Part shown: in pieces, positions 47,476 through 60,700 of the stretch
Numbering within the stretch: the stretch's first letter is position 1
Layout: each line of letters starts with the position of its first letter
Source: Burhinus oedicnemus
Lineage: Eukaryota > Chordata > Aves > Charadriiformes > Burhinidae
Direction of reading: 5' to 3'
DNA length: 64,000 nucleotides
Assembly (NCBI GenBank): GCA_008921705.1
Contig: VFFE01007836.1
Location: forward strand, 1,731,237-1,795,236
Position numbers and translations under genes: made by a program
Notes under the pieces: generated by a model
Seen by the model: the letters and a program-made list of their open reading frames with translations, nothing else
Told to the model about the DNA's origin: nothing
The model's database searches: none

Positions 47476-50400
47476 CCAGGGGATTTTTTTTGTCAGGCAG
47501 CTCAGCTGCGGATAAAACTCTAGGCAGAGGCTGATGCTGACAGAAAGGTTTTGAGTTCCTTGGACATGGGCACTTTGCCATGAAAGAGAAAGGATAAAGC
47601 TATGTCTGTCTGACACAGATACAGTGTTTGATGAAAGAAAGGATATTGACTTAAAATCCAGCTTTGGCTTGGGTGTGACAGTGTGATTTAGCCTTTTTTT
47701 CCCCCCTGTAATGGGGGTTTGTACTGGATGAGCTGGGGGAGGGGAGATGCCATGCAGAGGTTTACTCTGTGATGCTGCTGTCCATGAGCTTATGTTTATG
47801 TGAGAGTACAGAGGAGAAAAAAAAGTGTATCTAACTGCCAAAGACCTTTTCCTGATAACTGCATTTTCGTACAAAGTAAGAAATAGGAGTCCTTGCACCA
47901 AAGAAAATGGTGATTTATCTGATATCACAAGACTTGGGATAGGTCCAAGGATTGGAAGAATACACTCTGGAAGAATATTTCTGGTTCATGAAGAATGGAA
48001 AGCAAAAATGGCCATGAGCAATGTTGCTGAAATTTGTGCTGGTGCTCTATAGACCAGCAAGAGTTGGAACTGCTGAAAGGCAGCAGATAAAACAGGGGAT
48101 GAACAGGAGTGATTAAAAACATTGAAATCAGGAATAAAAAGCTGAATGCAGCTGGTTAGAATAACATTTTTTTTTTTTAAAAAAAGAGTCCAAAGAATCA
48201 TAAGGAAAAGGGGAATTTTACCCACGTGCACGCTAGAAAAATCAGTACATTTTGTTGTTTCAAGAGACAAGCTATCTTAAGAGGGAAGAACTGGGTGAGA
48301 AACCAAGACTGGATAAAAGTGTTAAAAAAAATCACAGTTATGCTTTTACTCTGGCTAGGTAAAGCTTTAAAATGTTTGTTTTCTCCTCCTTGAAGGTGCC
48401 ATCCTCTTAAACAGTCATGGAAAAATGCAGAAAAACATCTACCCACACAAGATTAGACTCTGACAAGGCACTACTAATGCAACTGTAGTGTTTTATCCTG
48501 CCCTTCTAATTTGGCAAAGATCTCTATTGATTATGTTAATTAGTAGTGAATATTCTGCAAGCAAATTATGGCATCCCCCCTTGGGCTGCCTCAGCTGCAG
48601 AGGGAGAACCCAGGCTATGCTCATGCATGTCCTGAGTCCAGGTTTCGGCGTCAAGTGGAAAAAAAGTTGTTCACAGCACCTGCTTAGTGTTTTGTGCCTG
48701 GACACCATGCAACAGCATGAGAGTTCTTACTTCTCCACGCTTTGCCGATGGGTAACTGAGTCCAGTTCAGTCCTCGCTTTCAAGTTCAGATTCCCGCATT
48801 GTTCTTAACCTCAGTGTATTATGGCCATAATTGCTTGGATTTATACCTTATATGTCTGGTGCCAGACTTGTGTACAGGGGTACCAACAGTCTGTGATATC
48901 TTTCTGAACTAAAGATTATTTTGGCAATTAATAAATACTGTTAGATATTTACTATCATGTTTTACAGCTTCAAAACACGTGACATAATCAATAATGTTCC
49001 TTAACACTTCAGCTATCCTAAATATCTGTAGCTAAGCACTTGATTTAGACTGAATGAGTTACTGTATGTTAAGTAAACACTAACTCAAGAGAAAACAACT
49101 ATTTAGTCAGGTTTTGTTTCATATGCATTTGTGCAGCCTCACTGAATTCACTGCAGTACATCTAAAGACACAATTTGGACAGTAATTTAGCAAATCTTCT
49201 TATGTAGGGAGCTGTTAAACCTCGGTAAAAATATTTTAATAATCAATTGTTATTTAATTAACATGCAATTGGTGTCTTAGTAAATCTAAATTAAATCCCC
49301 ATTTTGGGCACTTAATTCAAAGTGTGAATTAACATTCTCTATTGATAAGTAGTGTTATAATAGGCTTTCAATCCTGAGCTGAAGGAAAAAATCAATTGTA
49401 ACAGTAAGTTGGATTCAGTAAAAAATTAATCACATATTTCTAGTGCAGTGTAAATTCCATCTTGCACCTTCTCTTGGTGCAGTATATCTATTCTTGGTCA
49501 GAACATCATGGTAAGGGGACAGATTGCATTTCCCCTTCCTAGCTTTCACAAGGAGGACTGCAGTACCTCTTCATTCCCTTCAAAATTGAGGCATATTGTA
49601 AAAAATATGGAGTAAATAGAGTGGACAGATTCTTTTGGCAGAGTCTGAACTTTGGGCTGCTTTGGGCAGATGTTCTGGGAGTGCTCTCCCACCTTGGCTT
49701 CCCTGCCTTTCAGGGAGTAAAGGAGATCGGATGAGGATTGGTGAAAGGAGAAAGAGGCTAAGATGTAAGGTAAGGATGAGAAAGAAAATTAGGTGTATTT
49801 AGGCAGACAGGAGAGAAAGATGTGCGAAAGGCATAAAAATACTAAGGAGGTAGGAGGCGCTAGAGGATTTTTTGAGAATAAAGGGCCAAGATAAATTTGC
49901 ACAGAGGGTGACTTGAGATTGGTGTGTGCAGTGGGAAGGTAGAAACACCATGTCCTTTATCTCACCGATGGAGCTCATGATGTGAACTAGTCATTGACTC
50001 TCAGGAATGCGTTTACCATGTTTCCCATGTCCTATCCACCCCCATGGATTTCAACCAAAGCCTAAGTAATGTTAAAGAGTCACATATTTCAGCTGTAGCC
50101 AATACTTTCTGCTAAATCTGTCTCTCATAATGACGTCTCAGCAGGACTGGGCCTCGTTCTTCTGTCACAGATCGGAGCAAATCCAATCGAAGCAAATTGG
50201 AGCCAATTGGTGTTTCCATTATGCAGTGGCAGGAGAATTGAACTCATTGTCACTAAGGATATATCAGTACGTCCTATTAATGTCAGTTTTCAGTTTTATA
50301 ACATTTTGTTAAAAGTTCCCTCGGGCTGTATTTGCTATACAGATTTTCAGAGAGGAAGACATATTTTATATTGAGAGCTCATTTGGTTTATTGTTAGAGG

Positions 50401-51131
50401 ATGCTTGTGTTCAGAACTTAAATAGATATTACTTTCAACAAGTGAAGACATTGTCTCCTTTATTGTAGCTACTGGTCTGCAAATGGACAATTCACCCAAA
50501 TTTTCATTGGGTAGCTTTATTGGGTTTTAGACCAATTTAAGCAGAATTAATATTTCTTTGCTAAGCTCAATACTTGGCAATATAGTCATGCCTTAGATTT
50601 TATAATAGATGACTTTTTTAATATTACATACTCTGTATTAATACCAAACTTCCATGTTTTGCTAGAAAAGGACTATATTTTGCCATCGGGTATGAACATG
50701 CAACTTTTGCTAATTTAAATAAAGGTTAAAAGGACAATTTCAAGCATTATAATAGATTTTCATTTGCCATTTTTTCTCTTTATTATTCTAAATGGATCTT
50801 TAAATGTCCTAGCTAGTTTTATTTTATAAGTTGGAAGATGTATTACTTTGCCACAGTTCTACTTTGGTTTTATTTTTTTATACCTGTCTTGATTGCTGTC
50901 ATTATTACTATTTCTTGCACTGTTTATTTATGATGTCATTTTAGCTTAAGGCTAGTGTGGTGTAATCATTCTGCCTTAAGCATCATTTTTCCCTACGGCA
51001 TGAAGATGAACGTAGTGAACAGTACAAATTACAGATTGGAAATGTTGTTGCTGACATTCTGTTTAGCAACAATACAAATAAGCTTATGGCTCCTCTCATG
51101 GTGAGCTCTTCCAGGTGTTTTTCTCCTCTCA
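47476..51131. other. Non-coding AT-rich DNA
   Basis: No supported gene. A T12 run at 48167-48178 is followed by A-rich sequence. The minus frame at 47458-47928 (156 codons) resembles no known protein and is within what chance allows here. The part at about 49190-49440 is very AT-rich with repeated AATTAA and CAATTG motifs, a candidate conserved block. Confidence 0.45.
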
Positions 51132-51181
51132 GACTTGCTGATGTAAATCAGGAGTAATACTATTTATTCCAGTTGAATACG
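51132..51181. repeat. Ancient interspersed repeat fragment
   Basis: The string CTGATGTAAATCAGGAGTAA, followed by TTCCAGTTGAATACGG, resembles the 'CTGGTGTAAATCAGGAGTAACTCCATTGACTTCAATGGAG' layout of the old palindromic sauropsid repeat group. Short and diverged. Confidence 0.45.
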
Positions 51182-51694
51182 GTGTTTCTCAGTGAGGAGA
51201 ATTTGCTGTCTAAAACAATGGTCTGCCCAGACCTTCATGGGGCTTGTGCCATATTGTTAGTCACACAGAAATATAATTGCTGGAAGTGCTCCTCTTTGCC
51301 TACGATTTTGCCACTGTTTGAGTGTATTTGGCGTGTCAGAGAGTCCTGTTCTTCCCAGGGAAACAGGAGCCCAGCCAAGAGTGTAGAACACAAGGGAAAC
51401 AAAGCACTGTTGTTTATTGTCTTTGCAACCTTCTTTCTTGTCTGCCTTTAAAGGCTGAGACCATAAACCGTAATGTCTTTGTTATTAAAATACGAGTGGA
51501 ATTTGAGTCTCTTTCATGTATTTACACATGAAAAGCCATCAGCTCAGCTCTGTAGTTATACCCACATAGTTCTTGTTTCCTGCTTGCAGCAAAAGTCACT
51601 CAGCTTTCAGAAGCTGATTTTCCATTTTCTGAGACTAGTTGCACCCTGTTTTGATTGCATACTTTTGGAAATTGGGAGATCTGTTGCAGAGAAT
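51182..51694. other. Non-coding DNA
   Basis: Unique sequence. The frames at 51173-51451, 51322-51531 and 51473-51739 overlap and have no recognisable product. The last of these runs into the CR1 copy. Confidence 0.5.
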
Positions 51695-52578
51695 CCAAAA
51701 CTGCATTGCAGACGATATGAAAATGAGAGGAGCAGGTGATACACCAAGAGTTTGTGCTGTCATTTAAAGAGACCTCAGTCTGGAGAAATGGACCAACAGA
51801 AACCTCACAAAATCAAAAAAAGGTAAACACAAAGTCCAGCACCTGGGAAGGAATCACTCCATGCCCCAGTACAGGCTGGGTCTGACCAGCTGGAAAGGAG
51901 CTTTGTAGCAAAGGCCTGGGGGTCCTGGTGGACACCAAGTTGACCATTAGCCAGCAACATGCTCTTGTGGCAAAGAAGGTAGACAGCCTGCTGGGCTGCA
52001 TTACGCAGCACCTTGCCAGCAGGTCGAGGGAGGGGATCCTTCCCCTCTACTCAGTCTTGGTGAGACACGTCTGGGGTGCTGTGTCCAGTTCTGGCCTCCC
52101 CAGTACAAGAGGGATAGATATGGACATACTGGAGAGAGCTCAGCAAAGGGCTAGGAAGATGATTTACAGTCTGGAACACATGTCGTATGAGGAGAGGCTG
52201 AGAGAGCTGGGGTTGTTCAACTGGAGAAGGCCTGGAAGTCTTACAAATGTGTATAAATACCTGATGGGGGTCAGTGAAGAAGACGAAGCCAGGCTCTCCC
52301 CAGTGGTGCCCAGTGAAAAAACAAGAGGCAATTGGCACAAACTGAAATACAGGAAATTCCATGCAAACGTAAGAAAAATCTTTTTTACTGTGAGGCTGGT
52401 CAAACGTTGGAGCAGGTTGCCCAGAGAGATTTAGGAGTCTCCATCCTTGAAAGTATTCAAAACTTGAATGGACATGGCCCTGAGCAACAGGCTCAGGTTG
52501 AGCCTGCATTGAGCAGCAGGTTTGGACAAGATGAATTCCAAGAGGTCCTTCCAAACCTCAATGGTTCTGTGAATCTGT
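51695..52578 (+). mobile_element. CR1 LINE, 5'-truncated: RT end, ORF2 C-terminus and 3' tail
   Basis: A decayed CR1 copy. It enters the element at the catalytic box, where the frame reads I-A-D-D-M-K (51705-51722), keeping both aspartates. It continues through decayed sequence to the C-terminal region of ORF2 (frame 51928-52434: LTISQQHALVAKK, ILPLYSVLVRHVWGA, ERAQQRARKMI, RKIFFTVRLVKRWSRLPREI). A TAG interrupts the frame at about 52432. The 3' end has the CCTTCCAAACCTCAATGGTTCTGTGAATC tail, spread over two degraded motifs. There are several frameshifts relative to the copy at 8115-9093. Its divergence looks greater than that of the 8115 copy. It is inactive. Confidence 0.9.
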
Positions 52579-55500
52579 GAGTCTCTTATCCATACCCCTG
52601 CTTACCAGATCCCAATATACATTAGATCTTGCTTTCATGAAATATCCTAACATGAGAATAAATTGCCTACATGCAGTGCAGTCTTCAACCCTCTGTCCTA
52701 GTCAGGCAAAGAGATACCCATATATGATGGAGATGCTTAGACATTGTAAAGGCATATGTTAAATGTCAGTATGAAATGACACAATCCTTCTTCCTCATAG
52801 TCCTGCTGAGAGGTTTGTAGCTTTGCAGATTTTTTTTTTTTTTTTATATATCAGCCTTTTACCAAAATATTGCTCTACACTTCCACATTTTGCTAGCATA
52901 CACCGGATACCTTCACTAGAGGTACTTTTGCAAGGTGCCCATATTTATTCATACACTCTTTTTTGGGAACATGAGCCCCGTAAATTCTTCTGCTAGATTT
53001 TGTAGTCTCTCATACAGCAGTGTGATTGTTATCCCCTGGCCACATTGCCAGAATGACTTCACACAGCAGTCTTTGTTCCACTTCTGCAAAGACTTAAATT
53101 CTCCATTCTCACTTCCAACAGGCCTCAGTTTATCCCAAATATTAAGTTAATGAGACATCACATATTTTTATTGAGTCCCTTTTCCTGTTTAACTCGGGAG
53201 CTGGTTTTCTTTGCTGAATATTTTTTGTAAATAGCTGAGATTCTGTAGCTTTCTTGAAAACACTTCATTTGTTAGCATCTGATTCACAAAATAGACCAGG
53301 CACAGAGACCACAAGGAACATATTTTAATGTATTTAGTTGAATAAGCAGAAACCTTAAAATTAGATCTTTTTTCCAGTGCAAATACTTGTCTTCATAAAT
53401 TCAGGATTTCCTTTCCATGAGAACTTGCAGATGCATCTTTTAATTTCACAAACATCCCTCCTCCTAGACTTGTTTGTTAAAATACGAAGAAGGTAATAAA
53501 CACAAAGAAGTTTAAGCATACTAATTTAAAAATAAGAAAAAATTTTTGCAGAGGCACTTCTTCATTATTTGCTCAGTTCTAATTTGGACTCTCTACCACC
53601 AAGACGTGAGCCGGACCCCTAACTCATTTTAAATAAACTACTGAACAAATGATAGTGACTTTTGGTCATTATCAGCATGGGCTAAATTCATGCTGGTTTT
53701 TATCAGATGAAAGACTGTGTCACACTACGATTCCCTTGAGCCATCCAGTCCCTCAGCTATCAGCAGCACTTTAATTTTCTCTTAGAGACGGTATAATGTG
53801 AGCACTCAGTCTGGTTCACTCAGAAAATGTGGTAATTTTTCATACTTTCAAACACAGATGTTCTACCAAGTTTCATCCAGAGAGGCTAAATCTACATTTT
53901 AAAGCAAGGACACCCTAGATGTTACTTTTGAAATAATATACAACATGGCACAAAGAAATAAATGAATATAATTGTGTAACAAAAGTTATAAATCAGACCC
54001 AGGAGGCAATAATAACAAAATAGAAGTGAAAAATTCACCTTTTAATTACAGTGTTGAAGCCTCTGAGATTGTGAAAACATTCATTTGTATAATTCTGATT
54101 TACACAGTCCTTACAGGAGAATTCGCTAAACATCTCTCTTGAATATAATCTTACAGATGGGAAAAAGTTTGTGGTTTTCTTAATTCTCACAAATTACATG
54201 ATATCATTTTAAGAAAACACTTACTGCCATGAATGCATTTTATCTACAGAAATCAGATGGCAGGCCTTTAAAGAAAAACATTTATCAAGAAATATTTTCT
54301 TTTAAAGGTCAATCTTAAATCTTTCTATTCTGTTTTTTTCATTGTCAGAACACAATATTTTTTTCCTTTTCTAGACTTAGATTATTATTATTATTCCACA
54401 AGCCTTCAAAATGTCTCTTCCTAGTCTCCAGGAAAATTTGAAAATTTCCTGAAGACTTATATATTGTTAATGATGTTGTGCACCTGGAGTTCAGCAGATA
54501 AAGAAATGTCAAGCTGGTTGTATGACAGTTGCCAACAAAACCAGGCAGGGACACGTTCCCAGGGCCCATTTCACCATTGCCCTACAACCTGTAGGGACAA
54601 ACAGTAGGCACAGTGGTTGCAGAAAGCGAGCTGCAGGCTTTTTTTCGTGAAGAAGCAGAGAAATTAAGTAAAACCATAGGGGACAAACCTGAACTAAGAA
54701 TATTTGGGTCTCCTACTGCAGACTTGCAGGAATAGGCCTACAGACAATGAACGTGCCTGGGGTTGTGTTTAAACATCACACAGTTTACTGATTGATGTAG
54801 ACAGAGACTTAATGGGGAAGTTTGGCTCTTCAAGTTTGTGTTTAGTCTCCTCACTATTCTACATAATGTCACTGTTAAACTTGTCACAATTCTTTGTAGA
54901 TCCGTCTCTGAAATGTTGCCAGCACTTACAAAAAGATTAATCTCTCCTTCCTCTCTGCATGGGTTTTCTTGAGAAAAACAGTTAACATATTTGCTGTTCT
55001 TTCAAGTAGATTTTATCTTGCCCTATATAGAAATATCATGAGACATCAACAAAGGATATCTATATACTATGTAACACACACATATCATTTTAATATTGTG
55101 CTTGTGAATATATGACACTTTAGAAGTAGTAGAACTGTGATTCAGTTTCTCAAAAGAAAATGACTCAAGGTAGCAGGCCCTAATATATTCCTCTGTGAAG
55201 AAATACCGGCAGGCGAGGATAATATATGAATTCTTGTGTAAATCCTGACATCCTTAGCTCAGTGAGTTTGGTTTGCACGCTATCTTTAGAAGCTGGGGAG
55301 CACAGAGGAAACTAAAGTTTGATGCAACCGGGAAAACCCAGTGAGCTTCTCGATGCAACCTTTCATTTCTCCTACACGTCCCTCATAGCACTGTGGACAC
55401 TACCTTCTTCAGAAACAGTGTGCCTATCTCTGGCAAACCTGGTTACCAGAACATCCCTAGATGTCTAATCTAAATCAGAGATTGGACTGCAGAGACATCT

Positions 55501-57641
55501 TAGCAGCACACACATGATGTTTAAAGCCTTACCAAGCTCACTCTGACTACTTCTCTGTAAGTACAGCAGATGTAGCTAATAGCTGTTAGGTTACGTAGGG
55601 AAGCAGCTCATCCGATAATATGCTTAACAGTGTTTTAAAGCTAGAATCACAAGTTCCTGTGCTACTTTGGTCCTACAAAACCTATATGGAAGCTTCTGTG
55701 TGGTTTTTGGGTAGGATAGGCTGGAAGAACCTTAAAATTAAGAGAAATCTAGAGGTTAAAATTACTTATGAGGGATGCCGTGCCAGATGCACGTGCAGCA
55801 AATGTGTCTAGTTACTGCTTTGTCGCGTTGTGTGTAACTTTACTTTTTGTACTGAACTTTACTGAAGCCTGTCATTACAGATGAAAATATGCCTTATATC
55901 TTTCAAAAATGAAGATGATAGAATGTAAAGACTTCTGTTTTTTATAGCAACAATTATTGCTAACGGTTTTTCAGAATCCTTTTAGAATACTTATTTGGCT
56001 GTGGGTAAAGGTAATAACTGAGGAAAAAATAGCAGAGCATTCACTTATTCAGGCAAGGTGTATTTATTTTTTTCATATTGGGAAGTAAAAGAAATCAAAC
56101 GTCTATGGTAAGGTTTTGACTCCACCAAAGTCACTGCTGTAACTTCATTGCATTCGTCAAGACAGTATCTACCATATTTGCTTATTTACCACTGAAGTCA
56201 ATCAGACAGAAAAGGTGGGCTGCTAATTAAAAACATTAATGGGTTTTAGACCTCTTTTAAGAAAAAGAAAATTGGAAATATGTTATGGATTGTTTTCTGT
56301 TTTAGCTTTACATTTTTCAGTTTGCTTTCAAAAATGTGAAAAAAATGTCATTTTGGAATTACTTCAGTGTTTCTTTCATGGTTAAAACTATTGAGCTACC
56401 TGGCAATGTACCTTGAATATAGGAAGTAAGATTATCTTTTCTTTAGTATCTAATTGTTTTATTATTAGTATTCTTTCCTTGTCTGAAAATGCAGAAAATT
56501 CTAGTGTTTCTTTTAAAAAGTAAACTACATTATTTAAATGCATAAATTTGCTTAAGCCTCAATGGGTTACTCTGACTTGTAAGGCTATTACTTTTCCAGT
56601 TGCAAGCAATAATGATACTGCAAAGATATTCCATTCGAGAAAATATTTAAATAAACTTTCTTCATCCAAAAATGAGATGCAGCATATTTACATTTTTATT
56701 TGATGAAGCCTGTTCCTGCTATCTTTGTTCTTAATTTGGTCTCAAAAGAATTAGTAGTAAGAGGAAAAATAGTCTGTAAATATGTATGAAATCAAATTTA
56801 GAGGGTAGGCTAAAAGGTATTGACTGCCAGCAGTGCTAAACGGCAGGAGGCAAAATTTCCTCCATAGTTTTCTTCTTGGCTGGAAACACATTGCCTTCCA
56901 TCTAGATTATTTAATCCTCAAAATGCACATCAAAGCTTCTCATCGGGTGGTGTATGTCTTTATAGGCAGTTGAATGTCAAAGATCTAGCTTAAAGATTTT
57001 TGAAAAATGTAAAACATAATAGATCCCAGATAATAACACAGCAGTGAAGCTCCTGTACTATTCCTTCCAGCAAAGTACTGGTATCACAGGTTGTAGCTAA
57101 TCTTTGTGGCAAAAGCAAGAGCAAATTTCCTACATGAGAATTTATGACATCCATCCAACAGACAGAAATAAAATGATCGAGCCATGTTACTGGACTAATA
57201 TTAGCTTGTTAACAATTCCCTTCTCTCTTTACACTTGTGGCTTGCCAGAACAATAGGCTATGAGTTATCTCACTCCTCCAGCCCAATTAGACAGTGGAAA
57301 AATGTATGCAAAATATGTATGAAACATTTTCCTCTTGTATATTCTTAACAGGATGCAGGCTTCAACACAGTCCCTCTAATTTAATTCAGTCTTTGGCAAG
57401 AGCTGATTACTTGTAAGGATTGCATCAATTCTCATGAATGATTATCTCATTCTTAGGGAGTATCTTAAAAACCTTTTAAACAATTTTGTTTTGTATTTCT
57501 GAGCTTGAATTTTGCCCTGACATGAGTACATAAAATAGCCAGGCATTTGTAAGGAGCCCCGCAAGCAGACTCTGCAGAAATGTTGTAGCTGAAGAGTGTT
57601 TTGCTTTTTGGTGTTATCCCTGTCACAGGAGCAGGGCTTAC
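52579..57641. other. Non-coding AT-rich DNA
   Basis: No supported gene over 5 kb. Contents: a T16 run at 52830-52845, a short (ATT)n near 54384-54399, and a 7-bp inverted repeat CCCTACA/TGTAGGG at 54580-54596 with a 3-base loop. A weak CACTGAAGTCAATC motif at 56189-56202 resembles the palindromic repeat core. Other open frames are short and unrecognised. Confidence 0.5.
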
Positions 57642-57710
57642 CCCACAGCAGCTGCCAAAATAGAAGAGGAAGAAATAAAGAGGAGTGAGAAATAAAAAGA
57701 GCCTCTTCAT
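57642..57710 (-). CDS. Candidate first coding exon encoding a signal peptide
   Basis: On the minus strand an ATG at 57710 opens a 23-codon stretch: a short basic start (Met-Lys-Arg), a long hydrophobic core (LFLFLTPLYFFLFYF) and a small-residue end (GSCCG), which is the plan of a signal peptide. Immediately after the glycine codon comes GTAAGC, a good splice donor (GGG|GTAAGC), so this could be the coding part of a first exon for a secreted or membrane protein. Upstream there is CATTGCAG directly before the A of AATG, and a TTTAAACAAATAAAAGG stretch about 50 bases higher. If the donor is ignored the frame continues to 57465 (81 codons) with five further cysteines but no recognised domain. There is no matching downstream exon that I can identify. 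Pyrimidine-rich DNA gives hydrophobic frames by chance, so this is only a candidate. Confidence 0.2.
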
Positions 57711-60700
57711 TCTGCAATGAAGATTTCCTGTTCTTTCTTTTTACATTAGACTCTCCTTCCCTTTTATTTGTTTAAATACCAGTGATACGATATTTCCTAT
57801 AGATGGCTCAGCTGTGACACAGAAATAAGGTAGTAGCTGTGCTGAATACTCAGGGGTTTCATTTCACGTCTATTTAAGACAGCCTTATTTTTTAAATCCT
57901 GAGAAGTCTTGTTCCCATCTCCATCCATGACCTTCCCTTTCTCTTTTCTAGTTATCCTCTTCTTGGAGCACCTTTTTGTTTCCAACAATCTTACCTTTAG
58001 TGGTGTAAAATCTCTCGGTTTCTGCTCCCTGGAATTTCTGCTTTATCACCTTTCTGTCTTTCCAGATCTCGTTATTCTCTTGCATAACTTTTAATTTCTA
58101 GGTATGGTTTATGACACCCAGTATATTTTCATCTCTGAAGATGCTCATCCGTTCACCATGCCCTTCATTTCTCCCTCCTTCTATTGTGTTTTAAGTAATA
58201 CTCTCCTGCTAACTGCCATACACAATTTCTAGTTCTATTAAAGCAGCAAAGATTTTGCCTAGCTTTATATCTCATCAGAATTTGGCTGGCCTTCTGGTTG
58301 CTGTAGGGCTTGATACTTCTGAGGCAAAGGTAAAACACTTGAGAGGGAAGTATTTGACAGAGTCAAAGCCCCTCTCCCTTCCTTGCCCCAGTCTTAATTG
58401 CTTTCATTGTGATACGAGGTTGGGGAACAGCCATGTAGCCCTTCCACCCCTAGAAGAGCCGCTTCTTGCCTAACTTTTGTTACTGTTTTTTAATCCTACT
58501 TCTCCATTTGAGAAATAGTAATTCAGGAGTTTAAGAGGACTTCCGAACATATCCTCACTCTGTTTCCCTTCTGCATTTCTCTTTGTCTTAATTTTTGCCT
58601 GTGGTCTTCAGAAACATCCATCATTATTCCATGTGGTGTTTCAAGAACATCCAAGTAGATTCCAACAGTTAATGACCGTTGACTTCCTCTGCGTAGTTTA
58701 TGGGATTCTGATTGATCAGCTGTTAGCCTTCTTTATCTGGATTATTCTCTTTCTCATTTGTTTGGGCTCAGCGAATTATACTGTTTCAGTTGGCTGGAGA
58801 GGTAAAACATTGTTGATGTCCAGAACACATGGAAGCAAAAGTGTGGATGACTGAAATGGCAGGGTTGCAGAGGCAGCCTGGCTGCATGTGGGGGCTCAGA
58901 GCTTGGGGCAGCCTTGGGAATCTGTGCCCAACAGGTGTAACATTGTCAAGGTGTGTCTTTGCTACTGCTTCTATCTTTGCTTCTCATTTGGTAGGCAAAT
59001 TATTCAGCATTCATTCTGCTTTGAGAGTACAGACTACTCAAACATCATCCTCCATACACAACCTTTGACTTGAATGTGAGACACGCTCATTAAAGTCAAA
59101 GAATGATTTAGTACAATATGTGGCCTTTCACTTCTAATTGAAAACTGATCTTATGAGATGTAAAGAAGCCACAAGTTATGTTTAACTCGCTGGCTGATGT
59201 AAGGTCTCATTGCGTCGTAAGAGGTGCTCAGTGCTACTCTGGGTGAGGCATTAATAGGGATATTACTTTATTGTCAAGCCAGTGCAGTAAGTTTATAAAA
59301 TCAACAGCAGTGCCCAATGAACTCAACACTCATGAAATAGTAGTCCATCTTGCAAGTAACCCTGCCCTAATTATTTACAATAAAAGGAAGATATAACATC
59401 AAAGAAATGCATAGCAGAAGGCCTTATGTAATTAACTAAAGATGTACTTTTATTGCATCCAAGCAATGGGGAATGTGCATTTATCACCTTGAAGCATTAC
59501 TTTTCTTTTTTCCAATGTTCTCTTAAATATTTTCAGTGGTTTCAACATCTTTTTTTTTTTTTTTTATTGCTCATTTGACTTAAAAACCGCATAGTACCAT
59601 CATTATTTATTTTTTTTAATCATTTTAGGAAACTCAGAAAAGCTTCCAAGAAAAAGTATAACTCACTATTAATGCAGTGTATAAGTTTACTTTTATTATT
59701 ATTTCTGCACACTGAAAAAAGGCTTTATAGTGCAAAAATATTTGTTTGGCTATCCTGAGGTTGTATTTATATGAAGTATATTTTTATTAAATAATGTTGT
59801 GCATCAGTTTCTACTCTGAACACAATACCTCAGTTTCATTTTAAGGACTAATAACTTGCAAATGGATGCATCTTTTTAATTCCTCAATTATTTTAACATG
59901 TAGCAATCAAACAACCCACTGTTTATAGTAGTAATACATATACGTTCTACTGAGAACACAGTGAACAAGCTGTGTAAGCGAGTTGCTTGTAGTAAGCACA
60001 GTAAGCAACTTTTTCCTACACAGCCCAGGACTTCTTCAGAGCTCATTTTAAGTGTGTGTTTTTTGTTTCTGTGCTACTGTATGGTGCTTGCGTACCATAT
60101 TATTCTATTTATTTTAGATTTTAGTGAAGTTTGGAGAAAATAAAAAAGAAAAGTAATTTTAGTTTGTTTCAGGTTAAATGTTCTTAACAAGGGGTGGGGA
60201 ACACAGAATAAGGGAGCATTGGATAAGAAAAGAGACCAACTAGCAATTACTTTGCTGAAATAATTTTCTGGAGAAAAATCTGATCTAAATCAATGGCTGC
60301 CCCTGCCAAGGTTAGAACATTACTTATTTAATTAAATTTGTTTGATTGTGGAAGGCTGCTTTTGCAAGTATCTGCCTACAATTCTGAACAGAAATCTTGC
60401 TCCTTATATTCACATTTTCTGTTTCTTTGGATAAGTGTGATTGCTTAGTCATAAAAATGATTAGTTTAGAAAAGCCTCTTTTTATCCTGTTCACTAAGTT
60501 CTATGTCACTAAATACAGAATAAATTTAGAGCTTGTAGAAGTTTATGGAAGATTTTTTCTGTGAAAAACAATGACAAAATTAAAAGTGTAAAGCCTTAAA
60601 ACACAATAGAAAGGAAGAGGGCTTTCTACTAAATGGTAAATTGATGTTGATTTCAGTGGGAGAATACAGCCCTTGAATCTTTTTTGTTGCATCCATCCTC

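Noticed and set aside
47458..47928. 156-codon minus-strand ORF
   Set aside because: No recognisable family, domain or splice context, and its length is within what chance gives for 64 kb of this base composition.
52051..52554. 167-codon minus-strand ORF
   Set aside because: It is antisense to the CR1 copy at 51695-52578 and is a shadow of its coding sequence.
57442..57717. 91-codon minus ORF overlapping the signal-peptide-like frame
   Set aside because: It starts at TTG, is in a different phase from the ATG-initiated candidate, and resembles no protein.
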